64,000 bases of DNA, taken from Jejuia sp049889775. GTDB taxonomy: Bacteria > Bacteroidota > Bacteroidia > Flavobacteriales > Flavobacteriaceae. Positions 43,559 to 52,734 of the stretch are shown piece after piece. The notes under the pieces were generated by a model that was not told the DNA's origin, searched no databases, and worked only from the letters and a program-made list of their open reading frames with translations. The stretch lies in assembly GCA_049889775.1 (NCBI GenBank), contig JBMHCT010000011.1, forward strand, positions 62,001-126,000. Reading direction: 5' to 3'. How positions within the stretch are numbered: position 1 is the stretch's first letter; every line of letters begins with the position of its first letter. Position numbers and translations under genes: made by a program.

Positions 43559-43760
43559 TGATTAGTGTTAGGTTGTAAAAATACAATAAGCTGTGTCTTC
43601 TTCAAATTCTTTGCTAACAAGATTCTAATGAAAATCAATAAAAAAAGAGATTTGTGAAACATTACATTCATATTTTAATAAAAATCACAAGTGATTATCT
43701 GTTTTTTGATTACATAGGTATTTCTAGATTAAACATTCAAATTGTACTAATAGCTTCATG

Positions 43761-44159
43761 TTATTTCAAATCACTAAGGTTATTCTCTTTTTTAAAAGCG
43801 CTGAAATCTGTCCATTCTTTAAACTGTTTTCCATTTTTGAATCGCTTGGCAGATATTATTTGCTCGTTGGAATACATCAAACAATATCCATTTTTCACGC
43901 CATCTTTTAACTGACATTTGTGATTAACTTTATTCATGTCATCATAAAATAACCACCATTTGTTTTTCTTCCCATTTACGAAATGACCTTCACTAGCTTT
44001 TGTGCCATTGCTGTTATAGAAGTGCCAATAGTTTATTTTAATGCCATTTTGAAGCCAACCTTTTGCCTTTAAGTTGCCGTTGGGGTAGTATTCTTTTTGA
44101 TAAGACTTTTGAGCATATCCCAAAGCAATAAGAAACAGAAAAATAATAGATAGACGCAT
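43761..44159 (-). CDS. Secreted MORN-repeat (YwqK-like) protein
   Basis: The 132-residue product has a signal peptide (MRLSIIFLFLIALGYAQ) and three or four MORN-variant repeats: KEYYPNGNLKAKGWLQNG, WHFYNSNGTKASEGHFVNG, KKNKWWLFYDDMNKV and VKNGYCLMYSNEQIISAKRF. These fit the YwqK-like family. Such proteins are common in Bacteroidota and their role is unknown; the antitoxin label in some databases has little support here, since no toxin is adjacent. Its ATG overlaps the stop of the NapH-like gene by one base. The 202-base gap after it (43559-43760) holds no supported gene. Confidence 0.75.
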   Translation of the reverse strand: MRLSIIFLFLIALGYAQKSYQKEYYPNGNLKAKGWLQNGIKINYWHFYNSNGTKASEGHFVNGKKNKWWLFYDDMNKVNHKCQLKDGVKNGYCLMYSNEQIISAKRFKNGKQFKEWTDFSAFKKENNLSDLK

Positions 44160-45751
44160 TAGTTTTTGTTTACCAAATCCATTAAATCCAAATCATTTCC
44201 CAAAAGGACTTGGTTGGCATCAATTCTACCTTCTAACGGGCCATTTTCTAATTTTAAAACTCCTCTTGGGCAAACCGCAGAACAAATACCGCAACCTACA
44301 CAACTAGCGCGCACAATATTTTCACCTTTTTGAGCATATGCGCGAACATCTATCCCCATTTCGCAATAGGTAGAACAATTTCCACAGGAAATACATTGTC
44401 CGCCGTTAGTTGTAATTCTGAATTTGGAAAATAAACGTTGTTGTAAGCCTAAAATGCCTGCCATAGGGCAACCCATTCGACACCAAACTCGACTACCAAA
44501 AATAGGATAGAACCCAGTACCAATTACTCCCGAAAAAACAGCACCTATTAAAAAGGCATAGAAACTTCGCAAATCACTGGATTTAAAAATGAAAATTTCG
44601 CTATTTGCAGTATCAGAAAAATAATGAATACTAATAAGGGCAAGTACAATTACTAAATATCCAATAGCACCATAGCGTGCATCCTTTTTCAGTTCGTCTC
44701 TTTTAAAGTACCAAATAATCGCAAAAAGTAATCCTAAAAACACCGCAACTCCAATCAAAAACACATCTTTTGTTAACCAATATCCTTTCGATTCGTAGCC
44801 TAAATAAGTACTAACGACCGCAGTGGTCATCACTACAGAAAACACCAAAACCGAATGTATTACCCAACGCTCTACTTTCCAAGCAAACATGCTTTTATCG
44901 CTTAACTGTCTAAAGGCGTCACCAGCAGTTTCAGCTAAACCCCCACAACCACAAACCCATGAACAATACCAACGTTTCCCATATTTATAGGTAAGAAATG
45001 GAGAGATCACAAATACTGATAATATTGCAAATACTAAAAAGGCAATTCCAATAGTTTCGGCATTGATAAATTGATCAATACGCCAACCATCAAAGGCGTA
45101 ATAGTTTAATGGCCACATATTTTTCAAATCATTATATGGCAACGAAAAATCATCACTATTCAAACGCGCCATTAACTCAGGAATTAAAAACGCAAAAGCC
45201 GTTTGAAAAAACATGACACTAATGGTTCTTAGCTGCTCGTAACGGTTATGTCTGTATTTCCAGATAAACTTAATCCCGAAAGCCAAAATAGCAATAGTGT
45301 AAAGTGTGCCATATACAAACCATTGGCTTGCAGGATTACCACTTAAAAATTTGCTTAACGGATCGAACAATGCAATAATACCGGTGTTACCATCAGAACT
45401 AGCTCCTAACAGACCTTCATAGAAATACAATATGATATAAAAACCAGTTAGCGTAACACCAGCAACCCATCCCCAGAAACCTCTACTTGAAACACTCTTA
45501 AACCAGACGCCATGATTTTTAATACCTTCTAATTTATCAGAATAAGAGCCTTTAGCAAAAAGCAAAATGCCTCCAGTTAAAGCAACTAAAGCTACGGTTA
45601 GCCAGAGTGCTTTATTTTCAAAATTTTTGAATAATGAAAATACAATTATTGCTAATCCTCCTAAACCAATTACAGTTCCAATTTTTTGAAAAGGATTTAG
45701 GTAATTTGATGCGTCTCCGGTAAGAGACATATTCCGTTGTATCGTTGCCAT
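44159..45751 (-). CDS. NapH-like 4Fe-4S polyferredoxin membrane protein
   Basis: From ATG 45751 (MATIQRNMSLTGDAS) the product has 530 residues, about eight transmembrane helices, two Cys-rich loops near the membrane (CSWVCGCGG and CRMGCPMAG, the CX3CP type of NapH), and two 4Fe-4S ferredoxin motifs at the C-terminal end (CISCGNCSTYC near 453 and CVGCGICSAVC near 484). NapH/NosR-type proteins pass electrons from quinol or flavin proteins across the membrane to periplasmic reductases. The longer frame from 45826 overlaps the upstream gene and adds an atypical leader, so I reject it. The stop of the upstream flavin oxidoreductase is one base away. Confidence 0.88.
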   Translation of the reverse strand: MATIQRNMSLTGDASNYLNPFQKIGTVIGLGGLAIIVFSLFKNFENKALWLTVALVALTGGILLFAKGSYSDKLEGIKNHGVWFKSVSSRGFWGWVAGVTLTGFYIILYFYEGLLGASSDGNTGIIALFDPLSKFLSGNPASQWFVYGTLYTIAILAFGIKFIWKYRHNRYEQLRTISVMFFQTAFAFLIPELMARLNSDDFSLPYNDLKNMWPLNYYAFDGWRIDQFINAETIGIAFLVFAILSVFVISPFLTYKYGKRWYCSWVCGCGGLAETAGDAFRQLSDKSMFAWKVERWVIHSVLVFSVVMTTAVVSTYLGYESKGYWLTKDVFLIGVAVFLGLLFAIIWYFKRDELKKDARYGAIGYLVIVLALISIHYFSDTANSEIFIFKSSDLRSFYAFLIGAVFSGVIGTGFYPIFGSRVWCRMGCPMAGILGLQQRLFSKFRITTNGGQCISCGNCSTYCEMGIDVRAYAQKGENIVRASCVGCGICSAVCPRGVLKLENGPLEGRIDANQVLLGNDLDLMDLVNKN

Positions 45752-45752
45752 A

Positions 45753-47051
45753 TTATGCGGTAATAAGATTGTTTTTAAATGCTGAAAGAATATCTTTTTC
45801 AAAACGTTTGAAAAATTCAGGATCAAAATTTGCTTCTGATAAATGTTGTATTACGTAGTCAACATCGCGTTTTTCTGTGAGCCATGTATCAAATACTTCA
45901 TGACGCATTCGAATACCAAACGTATTAATACCTAAAAACAGGTTGGTGTTTTTATTGTAGCAAACTGTAATACATTTTGTGTCATCCTTATGTTTCCAAT
46001 GAAAGTGAGCCTCATTCTCTCTAGGTTTTGAAAATACCCACCCGTAGGTTTGGTACTCAATATCAAAGAATTTCGCAGAGTTAAACCAATGTCCTGGTTT
46101 ATACTGAATGCGGTTTCCACAAATAGTCTGCGCCGCAGTTTCTCCCATCATCCGTCCTGTATACCAAACTGCCTCAATGGGTCTGCGTTGGTCTATGGCT
46201 TCATGCTGTTCTGCACAATCACCAATGGCATAGACATCCTCAATATTTGTTTCTAAATACCTGTTCACTTTTACACCACGCCCTGTTTCAATAACCGAAT
46301 CTTTTATAAAATCAATATTTGGCGATACACCGGCAGTTAATCCTACAACATCACAAGCGATTTCCTCTCCTGTTTCGGCAATAATAACCGATTTAACCTT
46401 GCCGTTTTCATCGGCTTTAATCTCTTGTAAGTTTGTTCCTAATCGTAAATCTATATGATGATTTTTAATGTGGCGATTAATCATAGCGCTCTCGCCATCA
46501 GGTAAAACGCCATTCCAAAAACTTTTTTCACGTACTAAAAATGTCACGGGAATTCCTCTGGAACTTAACATTTCAGCCAACTCAATACCAATGAGTCCAC
46601 CACCCACAATTACCCCACGCTTGCACATTTTATTATTAGGCGCATATGTTTCAAGGTTCTCTAAATCTTGCTTATGGTACATACCCATAACACCATCTAA
46701 ATCCTGCCCTGGCCACCCAAATTTATTCGGTTTACTGCCAGTAGCAATTATCAATTTGTCGTAAGCTAAACTATCACCTTCAGCAAAATATAGCGTCTTA
46801 CTTTTAGTATCAACCTGCTTCACATACCCCTTTTTCAAATCAATTCTGTTTTTCTTCCAAAACCATTTTTCATAAGGTTGCGTATGCTCAAACTTCATAT
46901 GCCCCATATATACATACATCAATGCAGTACGCGAAAAAAAGTAGTCGGTCTCAGCAGAAACAATGGTGATTTTCTTATCGGAAAGTTTTCTAATATGTCT
47001 GGCCGCAGTAACGCCAGAAATTCCGTTTCCTATAATAACTACGTGCTCCAT
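45753..47051 (-). CDS. NAD(P)/FAD-dependent pyridine-nucleotide-disulfide-type oxidoreductase
   Basis: The 432-residue product has two Rossmann folds: FAD motif VVIIGNGISGVTAARHI and NAD(P) motif GVIVGGGLIGIELAEML, with the family sequences AIGDCAEQ and ATGSKPNKFGWPGQ. It resembles the flavin part of nitrite and rubredoxin reductases, and has a C-terminal domain (about residues 320-432) without recognised cofactor motifs. It lies one base upstream of the NapH-like gene and is almost certainly its partner, so electrons from NAD(P)H could enter the membrane polyferredoxin. The terminal acceptor is not encoded here. Confidence 0.85.
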   Translation of the reverse strand: MEHVVIIGNGISGVTAARHIRKLSDKKITIVSAETDYFFSRTALMYVYMGHMKFEHTQPYEKWFWKKNRIDLKKGYVKQVDTKSKTLYFAEGDSLAYDKLIIATGSKPNKFGWPGQDLDGVMGMYHKQDLENLETYAPNNKMCKRGVIVGGGLIGIELAEMLSSRGIPVTFLVREKSFWNGVLPDGESAMINRHIKNHHIDLRLGTNLQEIKADENGKVKSVIIAETGEEIACDVVGLTAGVSPNIDFIKDSVIETGRGVKVNRYLETNIEDVYAIGDCAEQHEAIDQRRPIEAVWYTGRMMGETAAQTICGNRIQYKPGHWFNSAKFFDIEYQTYGWVFSKPRENEAHFHWKHKDDTKCITVCYNKNTNLFLGINTFGIRMRHEVFDTWLTEKRDVDYVIQHLSEANFDPEFFKRFEKDILSAFKNNLITA

Positions 47052-47403
47052 AATTGGGTTGTTAGTTTTATTATTTTTATTTGGGCGTTACCCTGTCGGG
47101 TCGGGCTTTCCGTTATAAGTTTTGGTTCGATGCGTACCTCACCAAAAGCTACCACTGCAATCCCTAACGCGGGCCTGTTTGCTAGTAAAAGATTTTACAT
47201 ATTTATCACAGGCTTCTCTACATAGGTCGAACCTAAAGATAAGAACTTAACATGTCATCCTAATTTAGAAACGCTTTAAATTGATGTTGCCTTGTAAGGA
47301 ATTGCAAAACACGAAGACACGAAAAAATTGTAACTTTTTTTGAAAGTTTCTTTAAATATGGCAGACTTAGGTTGCAGGAATTTAAAGATCAAACCATTTA
47401 ATT
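47052..47403. other. 352-base gene-free region between divergent genes, with one dispersed repeat
   Basis: The region holds the promoter zones of the divergent flavin oxidoreductase and DUF547 genes and the 88-base repeat at 47083-47170. I see no reading frame with support; a frame crossing into the repeat on the plus strand is antisense to the oxidoreductase gene. No clear TAnnTTTG with a spaced TTTG was found. Confidence 0.6.
47083..47170. repeat. Dispersed repeat with GCGTTA...TAACGC-type ends, copy 2 (reverse orientation)
   Basis: The element begins GGGCGTTACCCTGTCGGGTC, with GGGCTTTCCG, and ends TGCAATCCCTAACGC. Its reverse complement aligns with 61760-61842 at both ends and at the AAAGCCCGACCC block. 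The middle is poorly conserved. It lies upstream of the divergent pair formed by the flavin oxidoreductase and the DUF547 gene. Confidence 0.7.
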
Positions 47404-48117
47404 ATGAAAAAATATATTTCTTTTTTAGTAGCTGTTGCCCTTACTTTTTCGGTTAGCGCACAAGACTTAAATTTATTTCTTAACAAAGCAGATGCTTTTT
47501 TCAAAACAAATGTGGCAAACGGAAGAGTAGCCTATGATGACATTCATAAAGATCAATCACAATTAAACGAAGTTTTAAAAATTGCGGAAGGTATTTCAGT
47601 CTCTAAAGATGATGCTAAGAACTATCAAGCCTTTTGGATAAACGCCTATAATTTATCAGTAATTAAGGGGTTAATTGATAACTATCCTACAAAAAATCCT
47701 TTAGATAATGCTGGTTTTTTTGACAAAACCAAGCACAATATTGGTGGCAAAAACATAACTTTAAATGATATTGAACACAAATTATTAAGAGGTAATTTTA
47801 AGGAACCAAGATTTCATTTTGTATTGGTTTGTGGAGCTGTTGGATGCCCACCGCTTATTAGTCAAGCATATTTACCTGATTCTTTGGAAGATCAGTTGCA
47901 AACACAAACTAAAAAAGCAATTAATGGAGATTTTATTAAGCTAAATTCTAAGAAAAATAGAGTACAAGTCTCCAAAATTATGGAATGGTACAAAGAGGAT
48001 TTCACCATGAATGGAAAGGATGAAATAGACTTTATAAACACATATAGATCAGAGAAATTAGAAGGAAAATGGAAGTTAAGTTACTTTGAGTACAATTGGA
48101 CAATAAACAAGCAATAA
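47404..48117 (+). CDS. Exported DUF547 domain protein
   Basis: The 237-residue product has a signal peptide (residues 1-19, VAVALTFSVSAQD) and a DUF547 domain with FWINAYNLSVIKGLI, LNDIEHKLLRGNF and RFHFVLVCGAVGCPPL. The two Cys of VCGAVGC are conserved in the family and may form a redox or metal site, though DUF547 has no established activity. A paralogue lies in the arsenosugar locus (55973-56845). This gene heads the same-strand run reaching to the Omp85-like gene at 52090. Confidence 0.85.
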   Translation: MKKYISFLVAVALTFSVSAQDLNLFLNKADAFFKTNVANGRVAYDDIHKDQSQLNEVLKIAEGISVSKDDAKNYQAFWINAYNLSVIKGLIDNYPTKNPLDNAGFFDKTKHNIGGKNITLNDIEHKLLRGNFKEPRFHFVLVCGAVGCPPLISQAYLPDSLEDQLQTQTKKAINGDFIKLNSKKNRVQVSKIMEWYKEDFTMNGKDEIDFINTYRSEKLEGKWKLSYFEYNWTINKQ

Positions 48118-48142
48118 ACCAAAAATCAATAATAAAAAAATC

Positions 48143-49045
48143 ATGAAAAGAATACTAACACTAGCAACTCTAATAGCAATCTCGTTTTCGGGGTTTGCAC
48201 AAGAAGACGACGAAAACCAAGGGAGTGTAATTCAAACTTATACACCGTCAATTCTATTGAAAAAGGGACAATGGGACATCAAATGGTTTAATAATTTATA
48301 TACAGAAACTAAAGATTTATTTGGAAACGCAGAAGGCACTCAAAAAAGAGATATTCCAAGAAATACATTTTTCACCTCGTCTGTAGATATATTCACAGGA
48401 GTTTCAGACAATAATAATATTAATGTTGGATTGTTATTCGAAATTCGTTCTAATGTTATTGGTGGTAGAGATGCTTTGGATGTATTTTCATTTGATGGAG
48501 AAAGAGGTTCTGCGCGCTCAGGTTTAACATCTTTTGCACCAGCTATTAAATTTAACCCAATTAAAAGTATTGGTAACTTCACCATCCAAACTGCATTTCA
48601 TATCCCATTAGTTGATAATGAGACAGAAGACGGTGTGTTTTTAGATCAAGACGGCTTCATATTTCAAAATAGATTTTTCTATGATTATAGTTTTGCGGGT
48701 GGCGATTGGCAATTATTTACAGAGCTAAATACTGAGTATAATTTTGGCGAACAGGCAAGTTTTGCATATAACAGTTTGCGCCTAACACCAGGTGTGTTTT
48801 TAAGTTACTTTCCAAGTTCTAAATTCACAGTTTTGGGATTAGTACAACATTTACAACTCATCTCTTTTAGCGGAAACGACCAAGGAGCCAACGATTTTAG
48901 TCAAAATGCCACGATTCTTGGTGGTGGAGCAAAATATCAGCTAACAAATGAATTAAATGTTGAATTTCTATACTCAAATTTCTTTAGAGGTAAAAATACC
49001 GGTTTGGGGCAAACTTTTAACATCGGTTTAAGAGCGCTATTCTAA
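48143..49045 (+). CDS. Predicted outer-membrane beta-barrel protein
   Basis: The 300-residue product has a signal peptide (residues 1-19, ending SGFAQ) and a series of amphipathic strands rich in aromatic residues and Gly, such as KFTVLGLVQHLQLISFSG and LNVEFLYSNFFRGKN, ending with a strand that finishes in Phe (NIGLRALF), the usual outer-membrane barrel end. It lies 25 bases after the DUF547 gene. It may form a pore or attach a partner at the cell surface; no substrate is evident. Confidence 0.68.
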   Translation: MKRILTLATLIAISFSGFAQEDDENQGSVIQTYTPSILLKKGQWDIKWFNNLYTETKDLFGNAEGTQKRDIPRNTFFTSSVDIFTGVSDNNNINVGLLFEIRSNVIGGRDALDVFSFDGERGSARSGLTSFAPAIKFNPIKSIGNFTIQTAFHIPLVDNETEDGVFLDQDGFIFQNRFFYDYSFAGGDWQLFTELNTEYNFGEQASFAYNSLRLTPGVFLSYFPSSKFTVLGLVQHLQLISFSGNDQGANDFSQNATILGGGAKYQLTNELNVEFLYSNFFRGKNTGLGQTFNIGLRALF

Positions 49046-49091
49046 AATTGAAAAAAATATAATAGTACATTAGGAGTTTAAAGATTCATCA

Positions 49092-50096
49092 ATGAAATTT
49101 TTTAAACTCCTTTTTTTGGTTCTACTAATTGGATTGCAATCTTGTACAGGGCAAATTCCTAAAATTAATGGTGTAAGTTTTGTGTCGGCAAATTCAAAAG
49201 TTACCGATGCGCACGTAAACCCTGTTGTTAATGTAAATGCAAACTACGTTGCTGTTATGCCGTTTGGGTTTATTCGTAATTTAAAACATCCCGAAGTTAT
49301 TTATAATACACAACGCCAGTGGTTTGGAGAAACTGCAGAGGGAGCTAAGCAGTATATTGGTGAGCTTCGAGAAAAAGGCATCAAAATTATGCTAAAGCCA
49401 CAAATTTGGGTGTGGCGAGGTGAGTTTACAGGCTTTATTGAAATGGATAATGAAGAGGATTGGAAACAATTAGAAATCTCTTATTCCAAATTTATTTTAG
49501 ACTATGCAATGTTAGGGCAGCAACTTAATGTCGACATACTTTGTATTGGTACAGAATTAGAGCGTTTTATCGCCAATAGACCAGATTATTGGCTAGATTT
49601 AATTAAAAAGATAAAAGCTATTTATAAAGGAAAGTTAACATACGCTGCCAATTGGGATGAGTTTAAACGAACGCCTTTTTGGAATGAATTAGATTTTATT
49701 GGCGTTGATGCATATTTTCCTGTAAGTGATAATAAAACCCCAACTTTTGAAGAATGTATGCACGGGTGGAATACTCATAAAAATACAATTAAAGGGCTAT
49801 CGTTAAAACATCATAAGCCTATTTTGTTTACCGAGTTCGGATATAGAAGTGTAGACTATGCGGGTAAAGAACCTTGGAAGAGTGATAGAAGTATGACTCA
49901 TGTAAATCTGGAAGCACAAACCAATACAACAAAAGCATTGTTTGAGACCTTTTGGAAAGAAGATTGGTTTGCGGGAGGATTTGTTTGGAAATGGTTTATA
50001 AATCATGAAAATAGCGGAGGAGAAGAAAACTCAAGATTTACGCCACAAAATAAACCTGCTGAAGAAATTATAAAACAATATTATAAAACGAACTAA
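49092..50096 (+). CDS. GH113-like glycoside hydrolase, lipoprotein
   Basis: The 334-residue product has a lipobox (LQSC, Cys18) and a TIM-barrel with likely catalytic residues Glu155 (CIGTELERF) and Glu248 (ILFTEFGYRS), preceded by LKPQIWVWRGEFTG and followed by GGFVWKWFINHEN. This fits the GH113-like TIM-barrel family, whose characterised members cleave beta-1,4-mannan. The actual substrate is not known. It probably faces the periplasm or the cell surface. The next gene begins on the base after its stop codon. Confidence 0.82.
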   Translation: MKFFKLLFLVLLIGLQSCTGQIPKINGVSFVSANSKVTDAHVNPVVNVNANYVAVMPFGFIRNLKHPEVIYNTQRQWFGETAEGAKQYIGELREKGIKIMLKPQIWVWRGEFTGFIEMDNEEDWKQLEISYSKFILDYAMLGQQLNVDILCIGTELERFIANRPDYWLDLIKKIKAIYKGKLTYAANWDEFKRTPFWNELDFIGVDAYFPVSDNKTPTFEECMHGWNTHKNTIKGLSLKHHKPILFTEFGYRSVDYAGKEPWKSDRSMTHVNLEAQTNTTKALFETFWKEDWFAGGFVWKWFINHENSGGEENSRFTPQNKPAEEIIKQYYKTN

Positions 50097-50834
50097 TTGA
50101 AAAAACTGCTCTACATCTTACTTTTCTTCGTGTTGATATCTTGTGTTAACGATGATAACCCAGAGATACTTTTCGATAACGAAATTGTTCTATCTAATTT
50201 TATAGCAAATAAAATATTCATAGAAAACGAAGTTATTGCTTGTGCTGCGAGTGACAATGTAATACCAGAAACTGTAAATGTTTATTTCTATCCAGAGGAG
50301 GGTGCTTCTAATTTTAAACTATATCAATCTTTTGATGATGATGCACAAGATTTCTCAAAGTATCAATTAATTCCTGAGAATTCTGATCCTTTTTTTCAAG
50401 GGGCACTTCGTGTATTTAAAGTGCATTCAGATTGTAAATGGTTTGTTGTACTCTTTGAAAAAAACAATCAGATAGAAATCTCAACCCCAATTCGTTCTAA
50501 AGTTACAACAAGACCTACTGTTTGGAGTTTGGATACCTTCAACATAAATCAAGAAGAATCTTTAATGCCTAAATTTACTTGGGATGTGAATTCAGCCGAG
50601 GAAAATGCTATTTTCTTTCAGGTGTTATCCACCGAAGATTTAAGTCTTATTTCTGGAACCTATACCAACGAAAATAATTTTCAATATTATAAATTAAATA
50701 ATGTAGTTTTGAATATTACCCAAGGAACACCTCCAGATTTGGTAAAAGGTGAGACTTATGTGTTTACAGTTATGGATGTAAGTTTAGATAATTGGGTAAA
50801 CGAAGTTATAATGTCATCCTTTGTGGTTGAATGA
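50097..50834 (+). CDS. Predicted lipoprotein, unknown function
   Basis: The 245-residue product starts with TTG directly after the GH113 stop (TAATTG), has a lipobox (FVLISC, Cys16 or so) and then a beta-rich globular sequence with few landmarks (VWSLDTFNINQEES, FTWDVNSAEENAIFF). Two Cys residues occur at ACAAS and SDCKW. The TTG start is supported by the correct signal-peptide layout; no ATG is available. It overlaps the Omp85-like gene by 4 bases. It may be the lipoprotein partner of that barrel. Confidence 0.65.
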   Translation: MKKLLYILLFFVLISCVNDDNPEILFDNEIVLSNFIANKIFIENEVIACAASDNVIPETVNVYFYPEEGASNFKLYQSFDDDAQDFSKYQLIPENSDPFFQGALRVFKVHSDCKWFVVLFEKNNQIEISTPIRSKVTTRPTVWSLDTFNINQEESLMPKFTWDVNSAEENAIFFQVLSTEDLSLISGTYTNENNFQYYKLNNVVLNITQGTPPDLVKGETYVFTVMDVSLDNWVNEVIMSSFVVE

Positions 50835-52090
50835 TGAAGTACTTATTTCTGCTTATTGGTTTGCTATGTGTTTTTGTTCAAGTAAATGCGCAAGAACCAG
50901 TAGTTGCAGATTTAAAAGTTCAGGGAAACGAAAAACTTAAATCGTCTTTCATTATAAAAATTTCAGCTGTAAAACCTGGGCAGCCTTTAGACTCATTGAA
51001 AATTCAAGAAGATATCAAACTGATTAAGCGCCTGCCTTCAGTGTCTCACGCATATTTTCAAGTGTTTCACTCTAAAAATAATGAGTATAACGTTTTTTAC
51101 AATATTGAAGAGAATTTCACCCTAATACCATCAGTAAATTTTTTCACTACTGATAATGATGAATTCGCATACCGCATTGGGCTTTATGAGTTTAATACGC
51201 TCGGACAAAATATCATCTTCGGTGGTTTTTATCAAAAAGATGTCTTCGATTCGCACGCCATTAATTTTAGAGCGCCTTTTTTGTTTTCACGCCATTGGGG
51301 TTTGGCGGCAAATTATCAAGATCTAACTACCCAGGAGCCTGTGTTTTTTGATAATGAGACCGCACAGTACAAGTACAATAATAAAAGTTATGAAGTTTTA
51401 GGGTTATACCGTTTCAATTTTCATAATAGGATGGAGTTGGGTATTAACTATTTTACTGAAGATTATAAGTTTATTGGTGAAAATATAAATAATAGACCTG
51501 AATTAGTGGTGCACAAATGGTTAGCAAAAGGAATTTATGAGCATAATAATTTGAATTACGATTACCAGTATATTGATGGATTTAGAAGCGTTCTTAATTT
51601 ACAATATGTCACATCTACCGATAACATGCTCCCGGATTTCTTTATCGGTTGGAATGATTTGTTCTATTTCAAACGTGTTGGTGATAAAGGGAATTGGGCC
51701 AATAGATTAAGAATGGGATTATCTTCAAATGACGAAACGCCTTTTGCGCCTTTTTCTGTGGATAACAATCTAAATATAAGAGGTGTGGGTAATACCATTG
51801 ATAGAGGTACAGGTGTTATTCTTTTAAACACGGAATATCGCCATACTTTATATGAAAAAGACTGGTTCGTTCTGCAAGGTAATGCCTTTGTTGATGCTGG
51901 TACATGGCGAAACCCTGGAGGTGATTTTGGGGATTTTAGCCGTAGAGACAATGTAAAAATATATCCAGGATTTGGATTGCGCTTCATTCATAAAAAAATA
52001 TACAATGCCATTTTTAGAATAGATTATGGCTATGGTATTTCAGAAAATGCTACTAAAGGATTTGTGTTTGGTATTGGCCAGTATTTTTAG
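50831..52090 (+). CDS. Omp85-superfamily-like outer-membrane protein with one POTRA domain
   Basis: The 419-residue product has a signal peptide (cleavage after QVNAQ), one POTRA-like domain at about residues 22-95 (VADLKVQGNEKLKSSFI, KRLPSVSHAYFQVF), and a beta-barrel of about 320 residues ending GIGQYF. Conserved barrel signs include FSVDNNLNIRGVGNTIDRG, which has the RG-containing L6-like loop seen in BamA/FhaC/TamA proteins. A single POTRA domain is fewer than in BamA and is closer to small Omp85 proteins. It is translationally coupled (ATGA overlap) with the preceding lipoprotein, so the pair may assemble or export a surface component. Confidence 0.7.
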   Translation: MMKYLFLLIGLLCVFVQVNAQEPVVADLKVQGNEKLKSSFIIKISAVKPGQPLDSLKIQEDIKLIKRLPSVSHAYFQVFHSKNNEYNVFYNIEENFTLIPSVNFFTTDNDEFAYRIGLYEFNTLGQNIIFGGFYQKDVFDSHAINFRAPFLFSRHWGLAANYQDLTTQEPVFFDNETAQYKYNNKSYEVLGLYRFNFHNRMELGINYFTEDYKFIGENINNRPELVVHKWLAKGIYEHNNLNYDYQYIDGFRSVLNLQYVTSTDNMLPDFFIGWNDLFYFKRVGDKGNWANRLRMGLSSNDETPFAPFSVDNNLNIRGVGNTIDRGTGVILLNTEYRHTLYEKDWFVLQGNAFVDAGTWRNPGGDFGDFSRRDNVKIYPGFGLRFIHKKIYNAIFRIDYGYGISENATKGFVFGIGQYF

Positions 52091-52110
52091 TCTAGAACAT
52101 AAATTTAACT

Positions 52111-52150
52111 AATCCTACCAAGGGTAGGATTAGAACTAGAAGTTGTTTTT
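52111..52150 (+). terminator. Putative terminator after the Omp85-like gene
   Basis: AATCCTACC and GGTAGGATT are perfect 9-base arms around AAG, 20 bases after the stop codon. A T-rich stretch follows at a distance (GTTGTTTTTTTTTG), so this may terminate the upstream operon; the gap before the T-run makes it atypical, and it may also be a dispersed palindrome. Confidence 0.5.
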
Positions 52151-52180
52151 TTTTGATGTATTATAGAATACTTAAACCCC

Positions 52181-52729
52181 TTAGTTAAATACAACCTTTC
52201 CTTTAATCTGAAATTCATCGGCAATGGCATTCTGTTTTAGTTTTTTGAAGAAATTGGGCGAATTAAAAGTTACACCATATTTTGTTCTGTCCAAAGAGCT
52301 ATTGAAATTTAAAACGGCTTCTTCTGTATTGTAAATTACATTTATCGATTCTTCAAAAGTCTTCTCCTTTATTTTCATGGTGCCTTTAAGAATAAACTCA
52401 TTTTTACCAATATTTACAGGAGCTTTTAGTTCAAAAGTAGCAGTAGCATATTTTTTCACCTCAAAAAAATCTTTGCTTCTCAAATGTTTTTTTAAATCCG
52501 CGTTTTCATGATCCAGACTTTTCATATCTATGATAATGAAGAGCTCTCTAATACTATCATTCTTAATGCTGATATAGCCTTCTTTTGTTTTAAGTGTTCC
52601 AGTGAGACTGTAAGCACTAAAGGCCGCTTTTCCAGTCCAATTAATTATACTGCTTTTTGTGTCTATTGTTCGTTTTTGTGCACTTATTGTGCTAACTGAG
52701 ATAAGTAAAATTAATGCGATCTTTTTCAT
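52181..52729 (-). CDS. YceI-family periplasmic protein
   Basis: The 182-residue product has a signal peptide (MKKIALILLISVSTISAQ) and the YceI lipocalin-like pattern: TKSSIINWTGKAAFSAYSLT, FIIIDMKSLDHENADLKKHL with the family LDHE(N/D) motif, and the closing strand FQIKGKVVFN. YceI proteins bind polyprenoid or amphipathic lipids in the periplasm. It is the second of two minus-strand genes, 5 bases after the unknown exported protein. Confidence 0.85.
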   Translation of the reverse strand: MKKIALILLISVSTISAQKRTIDTKSSIINWTGKAAFSAYSLTGTLKTKEGYISIKNDSIRELFIIIDMKSLDHENADLKKHLRSKDFFEVKKYATATFELKAPVNIGKNEFILKGTMKIKEKTFEESINVIYNTEEAVLNFNSSLDRTKYGVTFNSPNFFKKLKQNAIADEFQIKGKVVFN

Positions 52730-52734
52730 AATAT

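Noticed and set aside
43654..43914. 86-residue plus-strand frame over the MORN-repeat gene end
   Set aside because: It is antisense to a gene with a signal peptide and clear repeats; no domain can be recognised in it.
43761..44159. Toxin-antitoxin module
   Set aside because: YwqK-like proteins are sometimes labelled antitoxins, but this one is secreted and no toxin gene adjoins it.
45752..45826. N-terminal extension of the NapH-like protein
   Set aside because: It would overlap the upstream oxidoreductase gene by over 70 bases; ATG 45751 directly after that gene's stop is more likely.
46878..47225. 115-residue plus-strand frame running into the repeat
   Set aside because: Mostly antisense to the flavin oxidoreductase and ends in the dispersed repeat; no protein features.
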